64,000 bases of DNA from Leisingera sp. ANG-Vp (GTDB lineage Bacteria; Pseudomonadota; Alphaproteobacteria; Rhodobacterales; Rhodobacteraceae), in the NCBI RefSeq assembly GCF_000813725.1, contig NZ_JWLD01000016.1:89043-153042 (forward strand), in the 5' to 3' direction. Below, piece by piece: positions 18,113 to 26,537 of this stretch. Position 1 is the first letter of the stretch. Each line of letters starts with the position of its first letter. The notes under the pieces were generated by a model. That model saw nothing but the letters and a program-made list of their open reading frames with translations. It did not search any database and was not told the origin of the DNA. Both the position numbers and the translations under genes were made by a program.

Positions 18113-18907
18113 ATGCGCATTCTGATCACCAATGACGACGGCATCAGCGCCGAAGGGCTCACCATCCTCGAGGCCATTGCCCAAGAGGTCGCAGGCCCGG
18201 ACGGCGAAGTCTGGACCGTAGCCCCGGCCTTTGAGCAATCCGGTGTCGGCCATTGCATCAGCTACACGCGCCCCACCATGCTCAGCCAGCTGGGAGAGCG
18301 CCGCTTTGCCGCCGAAGGCTCGCCTGCCGACTGCGTGCTGGCAGGCCTGCACGTGGTCATGCAGGGCAAACGGCCTGACCTGGTGCTGTCGGGCGTGAAC
18401 CGCGGCAACAACTCAGCCGAAAACGCGCTTTACTCCGGCACCCTGGGCGCCGCCATGGAAGCCGCGCTGCAGGGCGTGCCGGCAATGGCGCTGTCGCAGT
18501 ACTACGGGCCTGCCAACCGGGAGACTGACAACCCGTTTGAGGCCTCTGCCGTGCATGGCGCGGGATTGGTGAAGAAGATCCTGGCCGCAATGCCGCAGGA
18601 CAGCCAGGACTACCGGCTGTTTTACAATATCAACTTCCCGCCGCAGCCCGCTGCCGGCGTCAAAGGCACCCGCGTGGCGACCCAGGGCTTCCGCCGCGGC
18701 AGCCATTTCGCAGCCGAGCCGAAACTGTCGCCCTCCGGCCGCCGCTACCTGTGGATCCGCGGCGGCGACCAGCAGGTCCAGACGCTCCCCGGCTCAGACG
18801 CGGCACTCAACATGGATGGCTATATCTCGGTCACACCGATGCGTGCAGACCTAACCGCCCGCGATGCCCTGGATGCGCTGAAGGCCGTTGAATGGACGGG
18901 AGAGTGA
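18113..18907 (+). CDS. surE: 5'/3'-nucleotidase SurE
   Basis: SurE is a metal-dependent phosphatase acting on nucleoside monophosphates, linked to stationary-phase survival. The 264-residue protein begins [15 protein letters not shown] with the metal ligands D8 and D9, followed by the conserved [12 protein letters not shown] and [21 protein letters not shown] motif (N-x-G-N-N metal site). Length is normal. The gene lies immediately upstream of pcm and nlpD, reproducing the widespread surE-pcm-nlpD order. Confidence 0.95.
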   Translation: MRILITNDDGISAEGLTILEAIAQEVAGPDGEVWTVAPAFEQSGVGHCISYTRPTMLSQLGERRFAAEGSPADCVLAGLHVVMQGKRPDLVLSGVNRGNNSAENALYSGTLGAAMEAALQGVPAMALSQYYGPANRETDNPFEASAVHGAGLVKKILAAMPQDSQDYRLFYNINFPPQPAAGVKGTRVATQGFRRGSHFAAEPKLSPSGRRYLWIRGGDQQVQTLPGSDAALNMDGYISVTPMRADLTARDALDALKAVEWTGE

Positions 18908-18915
18908 ACGCAGCC

Positions 18916-19563
18916 ATGAGCGGCCCGGATCCGGAAACCAAGATGCAATTTGTCTACTCGGTGCGCTCGCGCGGGGTGACGGACCAGAAGGTGCTGGAAG
19001 CGATCGAGGAGATCGACCGCGGGCTGTTCGTCCGCGGTATCTTCTCAGAGCGCGCCTATGAAGACGTGCCGCTGCCGATTTCCTGCGGCCAGACCATTTC
19101 TCAGCCCTCGGTGGTCGGCATGATGACTCAGGCGCTGCAAATCAACCCGCGCGACACCGTGCTGGAAGTCGGCACCGGCTCCGGCTACCAGGCGGCAATC
19201 CTGTCGAAGCTGGCGCGCCGGGTCTATACCATCGACCGCCACGCCCGGCTGGTGCGCGAAGCCCGCCAGGTGTTCGATCAGCTGCAGCTTGCCAATGTGA
19301 CCTCGCTGGTCGGTGACGGCAGCCACGGGCTGACCGAGCAGGCGCCGTTCGACCGCATCATCGTGACCGCCGCTGCCGAGGACCCGCCGGGCCCCCTGCT
19401 CGCGCAGCTCAAACCCGGCGGCATCATGGTGCTGCCGGTCGGCCAGTCCGACCATGTGCAAACCCTGATCCGGGTCCGCAAAACCGAGGACGGGCTCGAC
19501 TATGATGAGTTGCGCCCGGTGCGTTTTGTGCCGCTGCTCGAAGGCCTGGGCAAGGACAGCTAG
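18916..19563 (+). CDS. pcm: Protein-L-isoaspartate O-methyltransferase
   Basis: Pcm uses SAM to methylate isoaspartyl residues, starting repair of age-damaged proteins. The 215-residue protein has the SAM motif [15 protein letters not shown] (about 80-94) and the family blocks [15 protein letters not shown] and DGSHGL. ATG 18916, 8 bases after the surE stop, gives the usual N terminus; an ATG at 18892 inside surE would add eight residues. GGGAGAG lies about 11 bases upstream of 18916. Coupled to surE. Confidence 0.94.
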   Translation: MSGPDPETKMQFVYSVRSRGVTDQKVLEAIEEIDRGLFVRGIFSERAYEDVPLPISCGQTISQPSVVGMMTQALQINPRDTVLEVGTGSGYQAAILSKLARRVYTIDRHARLVREARQVFDQLQLANVTSLVGDGSHGLTEQAPFDRIIVTAAAEDPPGPLLAQLKPGGIMVLPVGQSDHVQTLIRVRKTEDGLDYDELRPVRFVPLLEGLGKDS

Positions 19564-19585
19564 CGGCAGGCGTAAAAGAGCCGCT

Positions 19586-19631
19586 CCAAGGATTTTCAAA
19601 AATCCTTGGCAAATTTCTTCGAAGAAATTTG
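19586..19631 (-). repeat. AT-rich double-hairpin repeat family 3, copy 2 (inverted)
   Basis: CCAAGGATTTT with its complement (19586-19609) is followed by the perfect 22-base palindrome CAAATTTCTTC/GAAGAAATTTG (19610-19631). It is the inverse of the copy at 17114-17158 and lies just after pcm. Confidence 0.85.
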
Positions 19632-19823
19632 TGTCTTTCTGCAGCAGCGTCAGATGATCATCTGGCCGCCGTGCGGCTCGATACAGCTGCTGGAATTGAA
19701 TTCAGCCGGCGCCGGCCCTACATTGGCGGCGGATTTCAGCCGCCCTCCCTGATATGTGGGCTATAGTGATTGACGCGAGCGAATCCCCGCGAAAAAGGGG
19801 AAGCGTGTTTTGAGGAGAGCAAA

Positions 19824-21077
19824 ATGACCCGGACCACTCCCGCCCGGACCGTATTCCGCGGCCTGCCCCGTTTGATACTGCCGCGGGCCCGGATGCTCGC
19901 GGCGTTGCCGCTGGCAGGGGTGCTGGCCGCCTGCCAGAGCCCGCTGGATTATGACTTGCGCGGCCAGATCGGCGCCTTCAACACCGCCGGAGCCGCGCAG
20001 TCCGCCACGTCGAACCGGCCGTCGCCGGATTCCCGCGGGCTGATCACCTACCCGTCCTACCAGGTGGCGGTGGCGCGGCGCGGCGACACCGTCTCCGATG
20101 TGGCCGCCCGGATCGGCCTGCCGCCTGAGGAAGTCGCAAAGTTCAACGGCATGCAAAGCAGCGACGCGATGCGCCAGGGCGAAGTTCTGGCGCTGCCGCG
20201 CCGGGCTCCCGACAGCCTGCCTGCAGATGCCAGTGCAGCTCCCGGCTCAGTGGACATCGCCACCCTGGCGGGCCAGGCAATCGACACTGCGCCGCTGACC
20301 TCCCCCAACCCGGGATCGGTCACCCCCACCACCATCCAGCCGGTGCCGCAGCCCAAGCCCGCGGTGGTGCAGGAAGGGCCGGAACCGGTCCGCCACAAGG
20401 TGAAGCGCGGCGAGACCGCCTATACCATTTCGCGGCTCTATCAGGTGCCGGTGAAATCACTGGCGGAATGGAACGGCCTGGGCAGCGACTTCGGCGTGCG
20501 CGAAGGCCAGTACCTGCTGATCCCGCTGAAGGAAGAGCCTGCGCCGGAACTGACCCCTGCCGCGGCCGCCCCCGCGGCCGTGACTGAGCCAGGCGCAGGC
20601 AGCGCAACCCCGGTGCCGCCCAGCGCCAGCCAGCCGCTCCCTGACGAAGAGGTTGCGCCGGCTGCAGAAGTACCGGCTGCAGAGACCCTGCCCAAGCCGG
20701 AACTGCCGGAACCCAGCCGCCGGAACGATGCCGCCATGGCCTACCCGGTGCAGGGCAAGATCATCAAGACCTACTCCAAGGGCCGCAATGACGGCATCGA
20801 CATTGCCGCCGCCGCCGGCGCGCCGGTCAATGCTGCCGAAGCCGGCACCGTCGCCGCCATCACCAAGGATTCCAACAACGTGCCGATCGTGGTGATCCGC
20901 CACAGCCAGAAGCTTCTGACGGTCTATCAGAACGTTGGCAATATCACCGTGAAGAAAGGTGAAAGCGTGGTCCGCGGCCAGCGCATCGCCTCGCTGCGCG
21001 AAGGCGACGATGCCTATGTGCATTTCGAGGTGCGCGACGGGTTCGAAAGCATCGACCCGCTGAATTACCTGAACTGA
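19824..21077 (+). CDS. nlpD: NlpD-like lipoprotein with two LysM and a degenerate M23 domain
   Basis: A 417-residue lipoprotein: the signal ends at the lipobox LAAC with C37. LysM domains at about 78-115 and 190-235 bind peptidoglycan, a Pro/Ala-rich linker follows, and a LytM (M23) domain fills about 319-417. The zinc ligands are incomplete: the first His position reads GRNDGID, as in E. coli NlpD (GNKGID), and only VHFEVR remains. It therefore should not cut peptidoglycan but activate a cell-division amidase. TGAGGAG supports the start at 19824. Position after surE and pcm agrees with nlpD. Confidence 0.85.
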   Translation: MTRTTPARTVFRGLPRLILPRARMLAALPLAGVLAACQSPLDYDLRGQIGAFNTAGAAQSATSNRPSPDSRGLITYPSYQVAVARRGDTVSDVAARIGLPPEEVAKFNGMQSSDAMRQGEVLALPRRAPDSLPADASAAPGSVDIATLAGQAIDTAPLTSPNPGSVTPTTIQPVPQPKPAVVQEGPEPVRHKVKRGETAYTISRLYQVPVKSLAEWNGLGSDFGVREGQYLLIPLKEEPAPELTPAAAAPAAVTEPGAGSATPVPPSASQPLPDEEVAPAAEVPAAETLPKPELPEPSRRNDAAMAYPVQGKIIKTYSKGRNDGIDIAAAAGAPVNAAEAGTVAAITKDSNNVPIVVIRHSQKLLTVYQNVGNITVKKGESVVRGQRIASLREGDDAYVHFEVRDGFESIDPLNYLN

Positions 21078-21101
21078 CGGCGCTACAGTATTGTTAACAC
21101 G

Positions 21102-21131
21102 AAAAAGCCCGGCTGTTCCGCCGGGCTTTTT
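21102..21131. terminator. Bidirectional terminator between nlpD and the DUF815 gene
   Basis: AAAAAGCCCGGC (21102-21113) pairs perfectly with GCCGGGCTTTTT (21120-21131) around 6 bases. A and T runs flank the stem, so it works for both convergent genes. Confidence 0.92.
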
Positions 21132-21150
21132 CTTTGCTGCTGCAGCCTGA

Positions 21151-21993
21151 TCAGCGCAGCGCCACCCCATGGCGTCCGGCCAGATCGGTGAAGAACTGCC
21201 AGGCAACCCGGCCAGACCGCGAACCGCGTGTCGCCTGCCATTCGATCGCCTCGGCGCGCACGGTGTCTTCGTCCGCCTCAACCCCGTAGGCCGCGCAATA
21301 GCGCGAGATCATTGCCAGGTATTCATCCTGGTCGCAGGGGTGGAAACCCAGCCACAGGCCAAACCGGTCGGACAGCGACACTTTCTCCTCCACCGCCTCG
21401 GATGGATTGATGGCACTGGAGCGCTCGTTCTCGATCATGTCGCGCGGCATCAGGTGGCGGCGGTTGGAGGTGGCGTAGAACACCACATTCTCGGGCCGCC
21501 CCTCAATGCCGCCGTCCAGCACCGCCTTGAGGCTCTTGTAGTGCTGGTCGTCATGACTGAAGGACAGGTCATCGCAGAACAGGATGAAGCGGTGCGCCGA
21601 ACCGCGCAGGTGGTTCAGAAGCCGCGCCACCGAGGGCAGATCCTCGCGCTGCAGCTCCACCAGTTTCAGCTGCGGGTGATCCCCGGCCAGCGACCCGTGC
21701 ACGGCTTTCACCAGGCTCGATTTCCCCATCCCGCGCGCGCCCCACAGCAGCGCGTTGTTGGCAGCAAACCCCTGCGCAAAGCGGCGGGTGTTGTCCAGGA
21801 GCGTATCGCGGGAGCGGTTGATGCCCACCAGCAGGTCCAGATCAACCCGGTTGACGCTCTCGACCGGCTCCAGCCGCTCCGGCCCCACATGCCAGACAAA
21901 GGCGGAGGCCGCGTTGAAATCGGGTGTCTCCAGAGGCGCCGGAGACATCCGCTCCAGTGCCTCGGCAATGCGGGTCAATGCGATCTGGTCCAT
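21151..21993 (-). CDS. DUF815 AAA-type ATP-binding protein
   Basis: A 280-residue ATPase of the DUF815 family. Walker A is GARGMGKSS (85-93), Walker B-like FILFCDDLSF (about 136-145), and sensor-like YATSNRRHLMPRDM. The family belongs to the AAA class with unknown clients. An ideal GGAGG lies 8 bases before the ATG at 21993. It converges on nlpD across a shared terminator. Biological role cannot be stated. Confidence 0.82.
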   Translation of the reverse strand: MDQIALTRIAEALERMSPAPLETPDFNAASAFVWHVGPERLEPVESVNRVDLDLLVGINRSRDTLLDNTRRFAQGFAANNALLWGARGMGKSSLVKAVHGSLAGDHPQLKLVELQREDLPSVARLLNHLRGSAHRFILFCDDLSFSHDDQHYKSLKAVLDGGIEGRPENVVFYATSNRRHLMPRDMIENERSSAINPSEAVEEKVSLSDRFGLWLGFHPCDQDEYLAMISRYCAAYGVEADEDTVRAEAIEWQATRGSRSGRVAWQFFTDLAGRHGVALR

Positions 21994-22238
21994 GGGCTGC
22001 CTCCGTCCGTTAGCTGACGGATTTCAAAGCATGTTCGCGAGGGGGCGGCAAGGGGGTGGCGCAAGTTGGCCCGGGCTGCGCGAAAAGCAGGCCTGCGGCG
22101 GGATGCACAATATGCCGCTGCCCCCGGGAAACGCGTCCCTTCGGCCCTGCGACCAGGCACGGCAAGAGATCCCGGCGCCGGCCAGCAGAAACCTGTTTCG
22201 AGACATCTGCCGGCCCATAAATGGCCATAGCCCCGGCT

Positions 22239-22886
22239 TTACGAAGGGATTTTTCCGACCTCGCCCGGTTTCGGCATTGTTGACGCCCAATTGGGATTGT
22301 CACGCAAACGGTCGTAAAAACGGACCAGGTTCGGGAAGCGGTTCCAGTCAATTGGAACCAGTTGCTGGAACATCTCCACATGGCCAAGCGCATAGTCCGC
22401 AATGGTCCAACTATCTCCGGCAACAAAATCCCTATCGGCTAGATGCTGGTCGAGTATGGGCCCATATCTGTCAAAACGCTCAGTGAAATAGTCGATGACA
22501 GGCTGGTTAATGTCAGAACTTCCCAAAAATTTCGGTTTCGCAACGGCTTCGAACGCCACGGCTCCGAGGGCCTTGTTGTAATGAGCCAGGTCCCAGCAAA
22601 GCCATTTCATAACCGTTGCCCGCCCGGCTGGATCTGTTGGCAACAGAGTTTGGCCAGGCGTCGTTTCGCAGAGATAGACGTTGATGGCATTGGATTCCCA
22701 CAGGACCAGATCACCATCGACCAGTGTCGGAGCAAGCCCGTTAGGATTGAGCGCAAGATACTCTTCAGTCCGGTTTTGCCCCCCAAAGATATCCAGCCAC
22801 TCAATCTCCGGTGAAATCCCGAGGTGGTTCACCACAGACAGAACCTTCCTGCCATTGGGGGAACCATTGATCAGATAAAGTTTCAT
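22239..22886 (-). CDS. Glutathione S-transferase family protein
   Basis: A 215-residue GST. The N-terminal thioredoxin fold begins MKLYLINGSPNGRKV, where SPNGRKV supplies the Ser/Asn that normally activates glutathione, followed by the cis-proline block NPNGLAPTLVDGDLVLWESNAI (proline at about 52). The C-terminal helical domain has the N-capping DSWTIADYALGHVE. Start 22886 is fixed by GGAGA 5 bases upstream; an upstream in-frame start at 23006 would overlap the divergent HxlR gene. GSTs detoxify electrophiles; divergence from an HxlR regulator suggests induction by a reactive compound. Confidence 0.85.
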   Translation of the reverse strand: MKLYLINGSPNGRKVLSVVNHLGISPEIEWLDIFGGQNRTEEYLALNPNGLAPTLVDGDLVLWESNAINVYLCETTPGQTLLPTDPAGRATVMKWLCWDLAHYNKALGAVAFEAVAKPKFLGSSDINQPVIDYFTERFDRYGPILDQHLADRDFVAGDSWTIADYALGHVEMFQQLVPIDWNRFPNLVRFYDRLRDNPNWASTMPKPGEVGKIPS

Positions 22887-22908
22887 GTTTTTCTCCTTAA
22901 ACCAAATC

Positions 22909-22959
22909 ACTTTCTTTTGGTAAGCGTTTAGGGCGATTACTTCCCTTTGGCAAGTGTTT
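22909..22959. promoter_or_regulatory. Direct-repeat operator candidate between GST and HxlR genes
   Basis: TTTGGTAAGCGTTT (22916-22929) and TTTGGCAAGTGTTT (22946-22959) are repeated 30 bases apart, about three helical turns, within the 89-base divergent gap. ACTT also precedes each copy at the same distance. This is the expected place for a dimeric HxlR regulator to control both genes. Confidence 0.55.
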
Positions 22960-22975
22960 GTGGTAGCTCGTTGCC

Positions 22976-23377
22976 ATGACCAAGACCCTCCGCTCCTCTT
23001 GTCCAATCAACTACTGCCTGGAGCAATTTGGCGACACATGGAGTCTCATTGTGGTGCGGGACATCGTGTTCAACGGAAAATCCACCTTTGGCGACTTCAT
23101 GGAGTCCGCTGAAGGGATATCCTCGAAGCTTTTGTCAAACCGTTTGGGGCGTCTGGTTGAAACGGGCATTCTGGCAAAAGAAAAAGATGCTCTGAACGGC
23201 CGCATCTATCGGTACAGTTTGACGGCCAAGGGAAAAGAGCTTTTGCCAATTCTGCATGCGATGATTGTTTGGGGTGCGGAGCACGGCAGCCAGAATCCGC
23301 AACTCTTGGCATGGGCCCGCGAACTCAAGCGTGATCCGGCAGAAGCTGATCAGGAAGCGTTGCAAAAGCCCAAGTAG
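22976..23377 (+). CDS. HxlR-family transcriptional regulator
   Basis: A 133-residue winged helix-turn-helix protein of the HxlR family. It opens with SSCPINYCLEQFGDTWSLIVVRDI, the conserved start with Cys9 and Cys14, and continues with the recognition helix region ISSKLLSNRLGRLVETGIL and wing RYSLTAKGKELLPIL. HxlR members such as HypR and YodB sense electrophiles or redox through such cysteines. It is divergent from a GST, and direct repeats lie between the two, so autoregulation together with GST control is likely. Confidence 0.88.
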   Translation: MTKTLRSSCPINYCLEQFGDTWSLIVVRDIVFNGKSTFGDFMESAEGISSKLLSNRLGRLVETGILAKEKDALNGRIYRYSLTAKGKELLPILHAMIVWGAEHGSQNPQLLAWARELKRDPAEADQEALQKPK

Positions 23378-23494
23378 CACAATGGCCAGGGCCGCCATTG
23401 GGAACAGCGATGCTCGCCTTCGGGGCAGATGGGCAATCGTGATCCCGGTAGCGTTTCTGTTCCCCGCCTTGGCCGGGAAATTACGTTCCTGCAA

Positions 23495-23521
23495 ACAAAA
23501 AAGCGCGCCATCCCTGGCGCG
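23495..23521 (-). terminator. tatABC operon terminator
   Basis: Reading the minus strand, GCGCGCC pairs with GGCGCGC (plus-strand 23502-23508 with 23515-23521) around 6 bases and is followed by six T. Confidence 0.88.
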
Positions 23522-23547
23522 CCTTTCATTTTCAAACCGGCTCCGGC

Positions 23548-24492
23548 TTACTTGTCCTTGCCGTCCTCGGCATCGAACTCGGCCATCAGCGGATCATCGG
23601 GATGGGCGTCCATCTCGTCTTCATCGTCATAATAGCCATCCGCCCGCAGCTGTGCCTCACGCTTCTTCTCAACCCGTCCGACAAGGAAGATCGAGATCTC
23701 GTAGAGCCCGTAGACCACGGTGAACAGAATGATCTGGGTGATCACATCCGGCGGGGTCACCAGCGCTGCCAGCACCAGAATCGCCACCACCGCGTATTTG
23801 CGGACCGAGCCCAGGCCTTCGGCGCTCACCAGCCCGGCCTTGCCCATCAGCGTCAGCAGCACCGGCAGCTGGAAGCACAGGCCAAAAGCCATGATGAACT
23901 TGAGCGTGATGTCGAGCGATTCATTCACTTTGCCGAAGAAGGTGATTCTCACCCCTTCCGAGGTTTCCGGCACCACTGCGACCTCGGCAGGCACCTCGCC
24001 GGTGGCCGCGGACAGCAGGTTGGCAAAAATCGAACTGACATCTGCAAAGCCCAGGAAGAACTGCATTGCAAGCGGCGTGACGACAAACTGGGCAAAAGAC
24101 GCGCCCAGCAGGAACATGAACGGCGACGCAATCAGGAACGGCAGAAAGGCGCCCTTTTCGCTCTTGTACAGTCCCGGCGCCACAAACCGCCAAAGCTGGA
24201 AGCCGATCACCGGGAACGACAGGGCAAAACCGAACACCATCGAGATCCGGAACAGCGTGAACAGATACTCCTGCGGAGAGGTGTACTGCAGCGTCGGCGA
24301 CGGGTCGCCCAGATCGCGCAGCGTTTGCTCGATCGGCCCCACCAGGAACTGAAGGATCGGCTCGGCCACGGTAAAGGCCAGCACAATCCCCACGGCAAAG
24401 GCAAGGACAGAGCGGATCAGCCGCGTGCGCAGTTCGGCAAGATGCTCGATCAGCGGCGCGGTTGAGTCGTCGATCTCATCCGTTTTGCTCAT
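23548..24492 (-). CDS. tatC: Sec-independent (Tat) translocase subunit TatC
   Basis: TatC is the receptor for twin-arginine signal peptides in the inner membrane. The 314-residue protein has the N-terminal [12 protein letters not shown] and six membrane spans, with [20 protein letters not shown] and [10 protein letters not shown] as typical later motifs. Two lineage features stand out: an extra loop of about 40 residues between spans 3 and 4 ([18 protein letters not shown]) and a long acidic C-terminal tail ([12 protein letters not shown]). It overlaps tatB by ATGA. Confidence 0.95.
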   Translation of the reverse strand: MSKTDEIDDSTAPLIEHLAELRTRLIRSVLAFAVGIVLAFTVAEPILQFLVGPIEQTLRDLGDPSPTLQYTSPQEYLFTLFRISMVFGFALSFPVIGFQLWRFVAPGLYKSEKGAFLPFLIASPFMFLLGASFAQFVVTPLAMQFFLGFADVSSIFANLLSAATGEVPAEVAVVPETSEGVRITFFGKVNESLDITLKFIMAFGLCFQLPVLLTLMGKAGLVSAEGLGSVRKYAVVAILVLAALVTPPDVITQIILFTVVYGLYEISIFLVGRVEKKREAQLRADGYYDDEDEMDAHPDDPLMAEFDAEDGKDK

Positions 24493-24968
24493 GATTTGGC
24501 CTCTTCTTCCGCTTTTGGCTCCGCAGGTGCCAGCGCGGCCTCGTATTCTTCCGCCTTGGCCAGCGCCTCCTCAGCCTCGCGCGCCTTGCGCTCGGCGGCA
24601 GCACGCGCAGTCGATGCCTGGATCTTCTTGGCATTTTCAGCGCGTTCCGCGGCCAGTTTGCCGGTCTCGCTTTCGGGGTCGTATTTGGTGGGATCAATCG
24701 ACGACGCCATCTCCTGCGCCGCCTGCTTGACCCCGTCCATGGCCGTGCCCACCGGGTTGGCAGCCGCCTTCAGACCCTTGGCGACATCATTGACTCCGGC
24801 ATCATCCGCCGCGTCATGCATCGCCCGGCTGAACTCGCGCGCCATGCCCTTGGCCTTGCCCACAAACCGCCCGACGTTGCGGAACAGCATGGGCAGGTCC
24901 TTGGGGCCGACGACGATCAGCGCCACCACGCCGATGACCAGCAGTTCGGTCCACCCAAGATCGAACAT
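24489..24968 (-). CDS. tatB: Sec-independent (Tat) translocase subunit TatB
   Basis: TatB forms the substrate-binding complex with TatC. The 159-residue protein has the single N-terminal span [26 protein letters not shown] (residues 1-26, with the conserved Glu8 and GPKDLP hinge), an amphipathic helix [18 protein letters not shown], and a long charged Ala/Glu/Lys-rich helical tail. It lies 6 bases after tatA and overlaps tatC. Confidence 0.95.
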   Translation of the reverse strand: MFDLGWTELLVIGVVALIVVGPKDLPMLFRNVGRFVGKAKGMAREFSRAMHDAADDAGVNDVAKGLKAAANPVGTAMDGVKQAAQEMASSIDPTKYDPESETGKLAAERAENAKKIQASTARAAAERKAREAEEALAKAEEYEAALAPAEPKAEEEAKS

Positions 24969-24974
24969 GGGGCC

Positions 24975-25190
24975 TTACGCCTTGTCTTTTTCGGTCTCGG
25001 GCGTGACGTCCTTGGCCTCGGCGGCGGCGTCCTCTTCCAGCTCCTTGGTGCCTTCGTTGATGCCCTTCTTGAAGGAGGTGATGCCTTTGCCGACTTCGCC
25101 CATCAGCGAGGAAATCTTGCCGCGGCCGAACAGGACCAGGACGACGACAGCGATCAGCAGAATGCCGGGAAGGCCGATGTTGTTGAGCAT
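24975..25190 (-). CDS. tatA: Sec-independent (Tat) translocase subunit TatA
   Basis: TatA oligomers form the pore for folded proteins. The 71-residue protein has the N-terminal span [26 protein letters not shown], with the FGRGKI hinge, an amphipathic helix ([17 protein letters not shown]) and an acidic tail. It starts with Leu-Asn rather than a polar glutamine at the usual position. ATG 25190 is supported by AAAGGAG 8 bases upstream. First gene of tatABC. Confidence 0.94.
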   Translation of the reverse strand: MLNNIGLPGILLIAVVVLVLFGRGKISSLMGEVGKGITSFKKGINEGTKELEEDAAAEAKDVTPETEKDKA

Positions 25191-25347
25191 GAGAGAACTC
25201 CTTTTTTCTTGCAGCGCCGGATACAAGGCGCCGGTCTTTTCCGTTGCAACGGGTGTAGCGCGCGTGCGGCGCCAAGCGGAAGCGCTTCGCCATTCGCAAT
25301 ACGCTTACGCCGGGCAGAATCCACGAAAATTGCAGCCGCCCCGCATC

Positions 25348-25371
25348 CAACTGACAGGTTTATGTCAGTTG
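25348..25371. promoter_or_regulatory. Perfect inverted repeat upstream of the monooxygenase-like gene
   Basis: CAACTGACA (25348-25356) and TGTCAGTTG (25363-25371) form a perfect 9-bp inverted repeat with a 6-base spacer, 45 bases before the ATG at 25417. The form suits an operator for a dimeric repressor; the regulator is not evident nearby, although a WYL regulator is encoded at 25800. Confidence 0.5.
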
Positions 25372-25416
25372 ATGGGCGGTAAATCCAGCCCATCACAGCA
25401 AACAAGGAGAGACGTG

Positions 25417-25725
25417 ATGAGCAAACATGTGGCCGAAATCGTGACCTTTGAACTGGCCGAGGGCGTCAGCCAGGCGGATTTTGTCGCCCTGAGCCAGGCC
25501 AGCGAAGCCTTTGTCCGGGCACAACCCGGCTTTCTGCACCGTCAGCTCAGCCGCGGCGCAGACGGGCGCTGGACCGACTACGTGGTCTGGGAAGACATGG
25601 AAACAGCGCAAACCGTGGCAGCCGAATTCCACAAGCAGGACTTCTGCGCCGGTCTGATGAAAGCCATTGCCGACGGCAGTGCAAACATGCGCCATGAAGA
25701 GGTGCTGTGGGACATGGCCTCCTGA
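25417..25725 (+). CDS. Antibiotic-biosynthesis-monooxygenase-like dimeric barrel protein
   Basis: A 102-residue protein of the dimeric alpha+beta barrel superfamily (ABM-like). It shows VAEIVTFELAEGVSQADFVALSQASEAFVRAQPGFLHRQL..., where the F-x-Q-x-G-F-L-x-R-x-L turn is typical, and WTDYVVWEDMETAQTVAAEF as the second half. Some members oxidise quinols, others bind small molecules, so function is open. AAGGAG lies 7 bases upstream. An inverted repeat immediately upstream suggests specific regulation. Confidence 0.72.
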   Translation: MSKHVAEIVTFELAEGVSQADFVALSQASEAFVRAQPGFLHRQLSRGADGRWTDYVVWEDMETAQTVAAEFHKQDFCAGLMKAIADGSANMRHEEVLWDMAS

Positions 25726-25799
25726 AAACGGCGCGGCACCCGCATCGCGCCGGGTGCCGCTCTTGACCTTGCCCCCCTGCCCGCGCCAAGGCTAGTCCC

Positions 25800-26474
25800 A
25801 TGCGCCGCACCGACCGCCTTTTCGAAATCATCCAGATCCTGCGCGACGGGAAGCTGCACCGCGCCCAGGACATTGCCGAGCGGCTGGAGGTCTCCACCCG
25901 CACCATCTACCGCGACATGGACACGCTGGCGGCCTCCGGCGTGCCGGTCGAGGGGGAGCGCGGCGTCGGCTATTTGGTGCGCGAGCAGATCAGCCTGCCG
26001 CCGCTGACCCTCACACCGGAGGAGCTGGAGGCGCTGAACCTCGGCATGGCCATCGTCGCCGAAGCGGCGGACCCGGACCTCAAATCCGCCGCTTTGTCGC
26101 TGGCCTCGAAAATCGACGCCGTGCTGCCGGAACAGACCATTGCCGAGGCGGATGCCTGGAAATTCGCTGTCTACCCGTTCTCGGACGCCGCCCGCGCCCT
26201 GGCCCATATGCCGACTTTGCGCGCCGCGATCAAAGCCCGGCAGAAACTGCAGCTCAGCTACCGCCGCATCGACGGCACCCTGACCCAGCGCAGGATCCGC
26301 CCGCTGCACATGGAATACTGGGGCCGGGTCTGGACCCTCACCGCCTGGTGCGAAACCCGAAACGCCTTCCGCGTCTTCCGGGTCGATCTCATCGAGGACG
26401 CTTCCGCCCTGCCCGAACTTTTTGTCGACGAACCCGGCAAACGGTTGCAGGACTACGATCCTTACGGTTCCTGA
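25800..26474 (+). CDS. HTH transcriptional regulator with WYL domain (YafY type)
   Basis: A 224-residue regulator: an N-terminal winged HTH_11 (RRTDRLFEIIQILRDG... AQDIAERLEVSTRTIYRDMDTLAASG, about 2-50) and a WYL ligand-sensing domain (LQLSYRRIDGTLTQRRIRPLHMEYWGRVWTLTAWCE, about 140-185), in which Trp replaces the usual WYL core as YWGRVWTLTA. Such proteins respond to small ligands or nucleic acids. It follows the ABM-like gene by 74 bases on the same strand, so it may control that gene. Confidence 0.82.
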   Translation: MRRTDRLFEIIQILRDGKLHRAQDIAERLEVSTRTIYRDMDTLAASGVPVEGERGVGYLVREQISLPPLTLTPEELEALNLGMAIVAEAADPDLKSAALSLASKIDAVLPEQTIAEADAWKFAVYPFSDAARALAHMPTLRAAIKARQKLQLSYRRIDGTLTQRRIRPLHMEYWGRVWTLTAWCETRNAFRVFRVDLIEDASALPELFVDEPGKRLQDYDPYGS

Positions 26475-26480
26475 TACCGC

Positions 26481-26502
26481 TTCTTTCTGGTTCCAAATAC
26501 CC
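26481..26502. repeat. Shared 22-base intergenic motif, copy 1
   Basis: CTTTCTGG followed by TTCCAAATACCC after the YafY-type gene; the same motif with one base changed occurs at 63772-63793. A GC-rich hairpin (GCCGCC AAA GGCGGC) follows at about 26511-26525 and may act as terminator between the convergent genes. Confidence 0.5.
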
Positions 26503-26537
26503 CGGGGGAGCCGCCAAAGGCGGCGGGGGCAGCGCCC

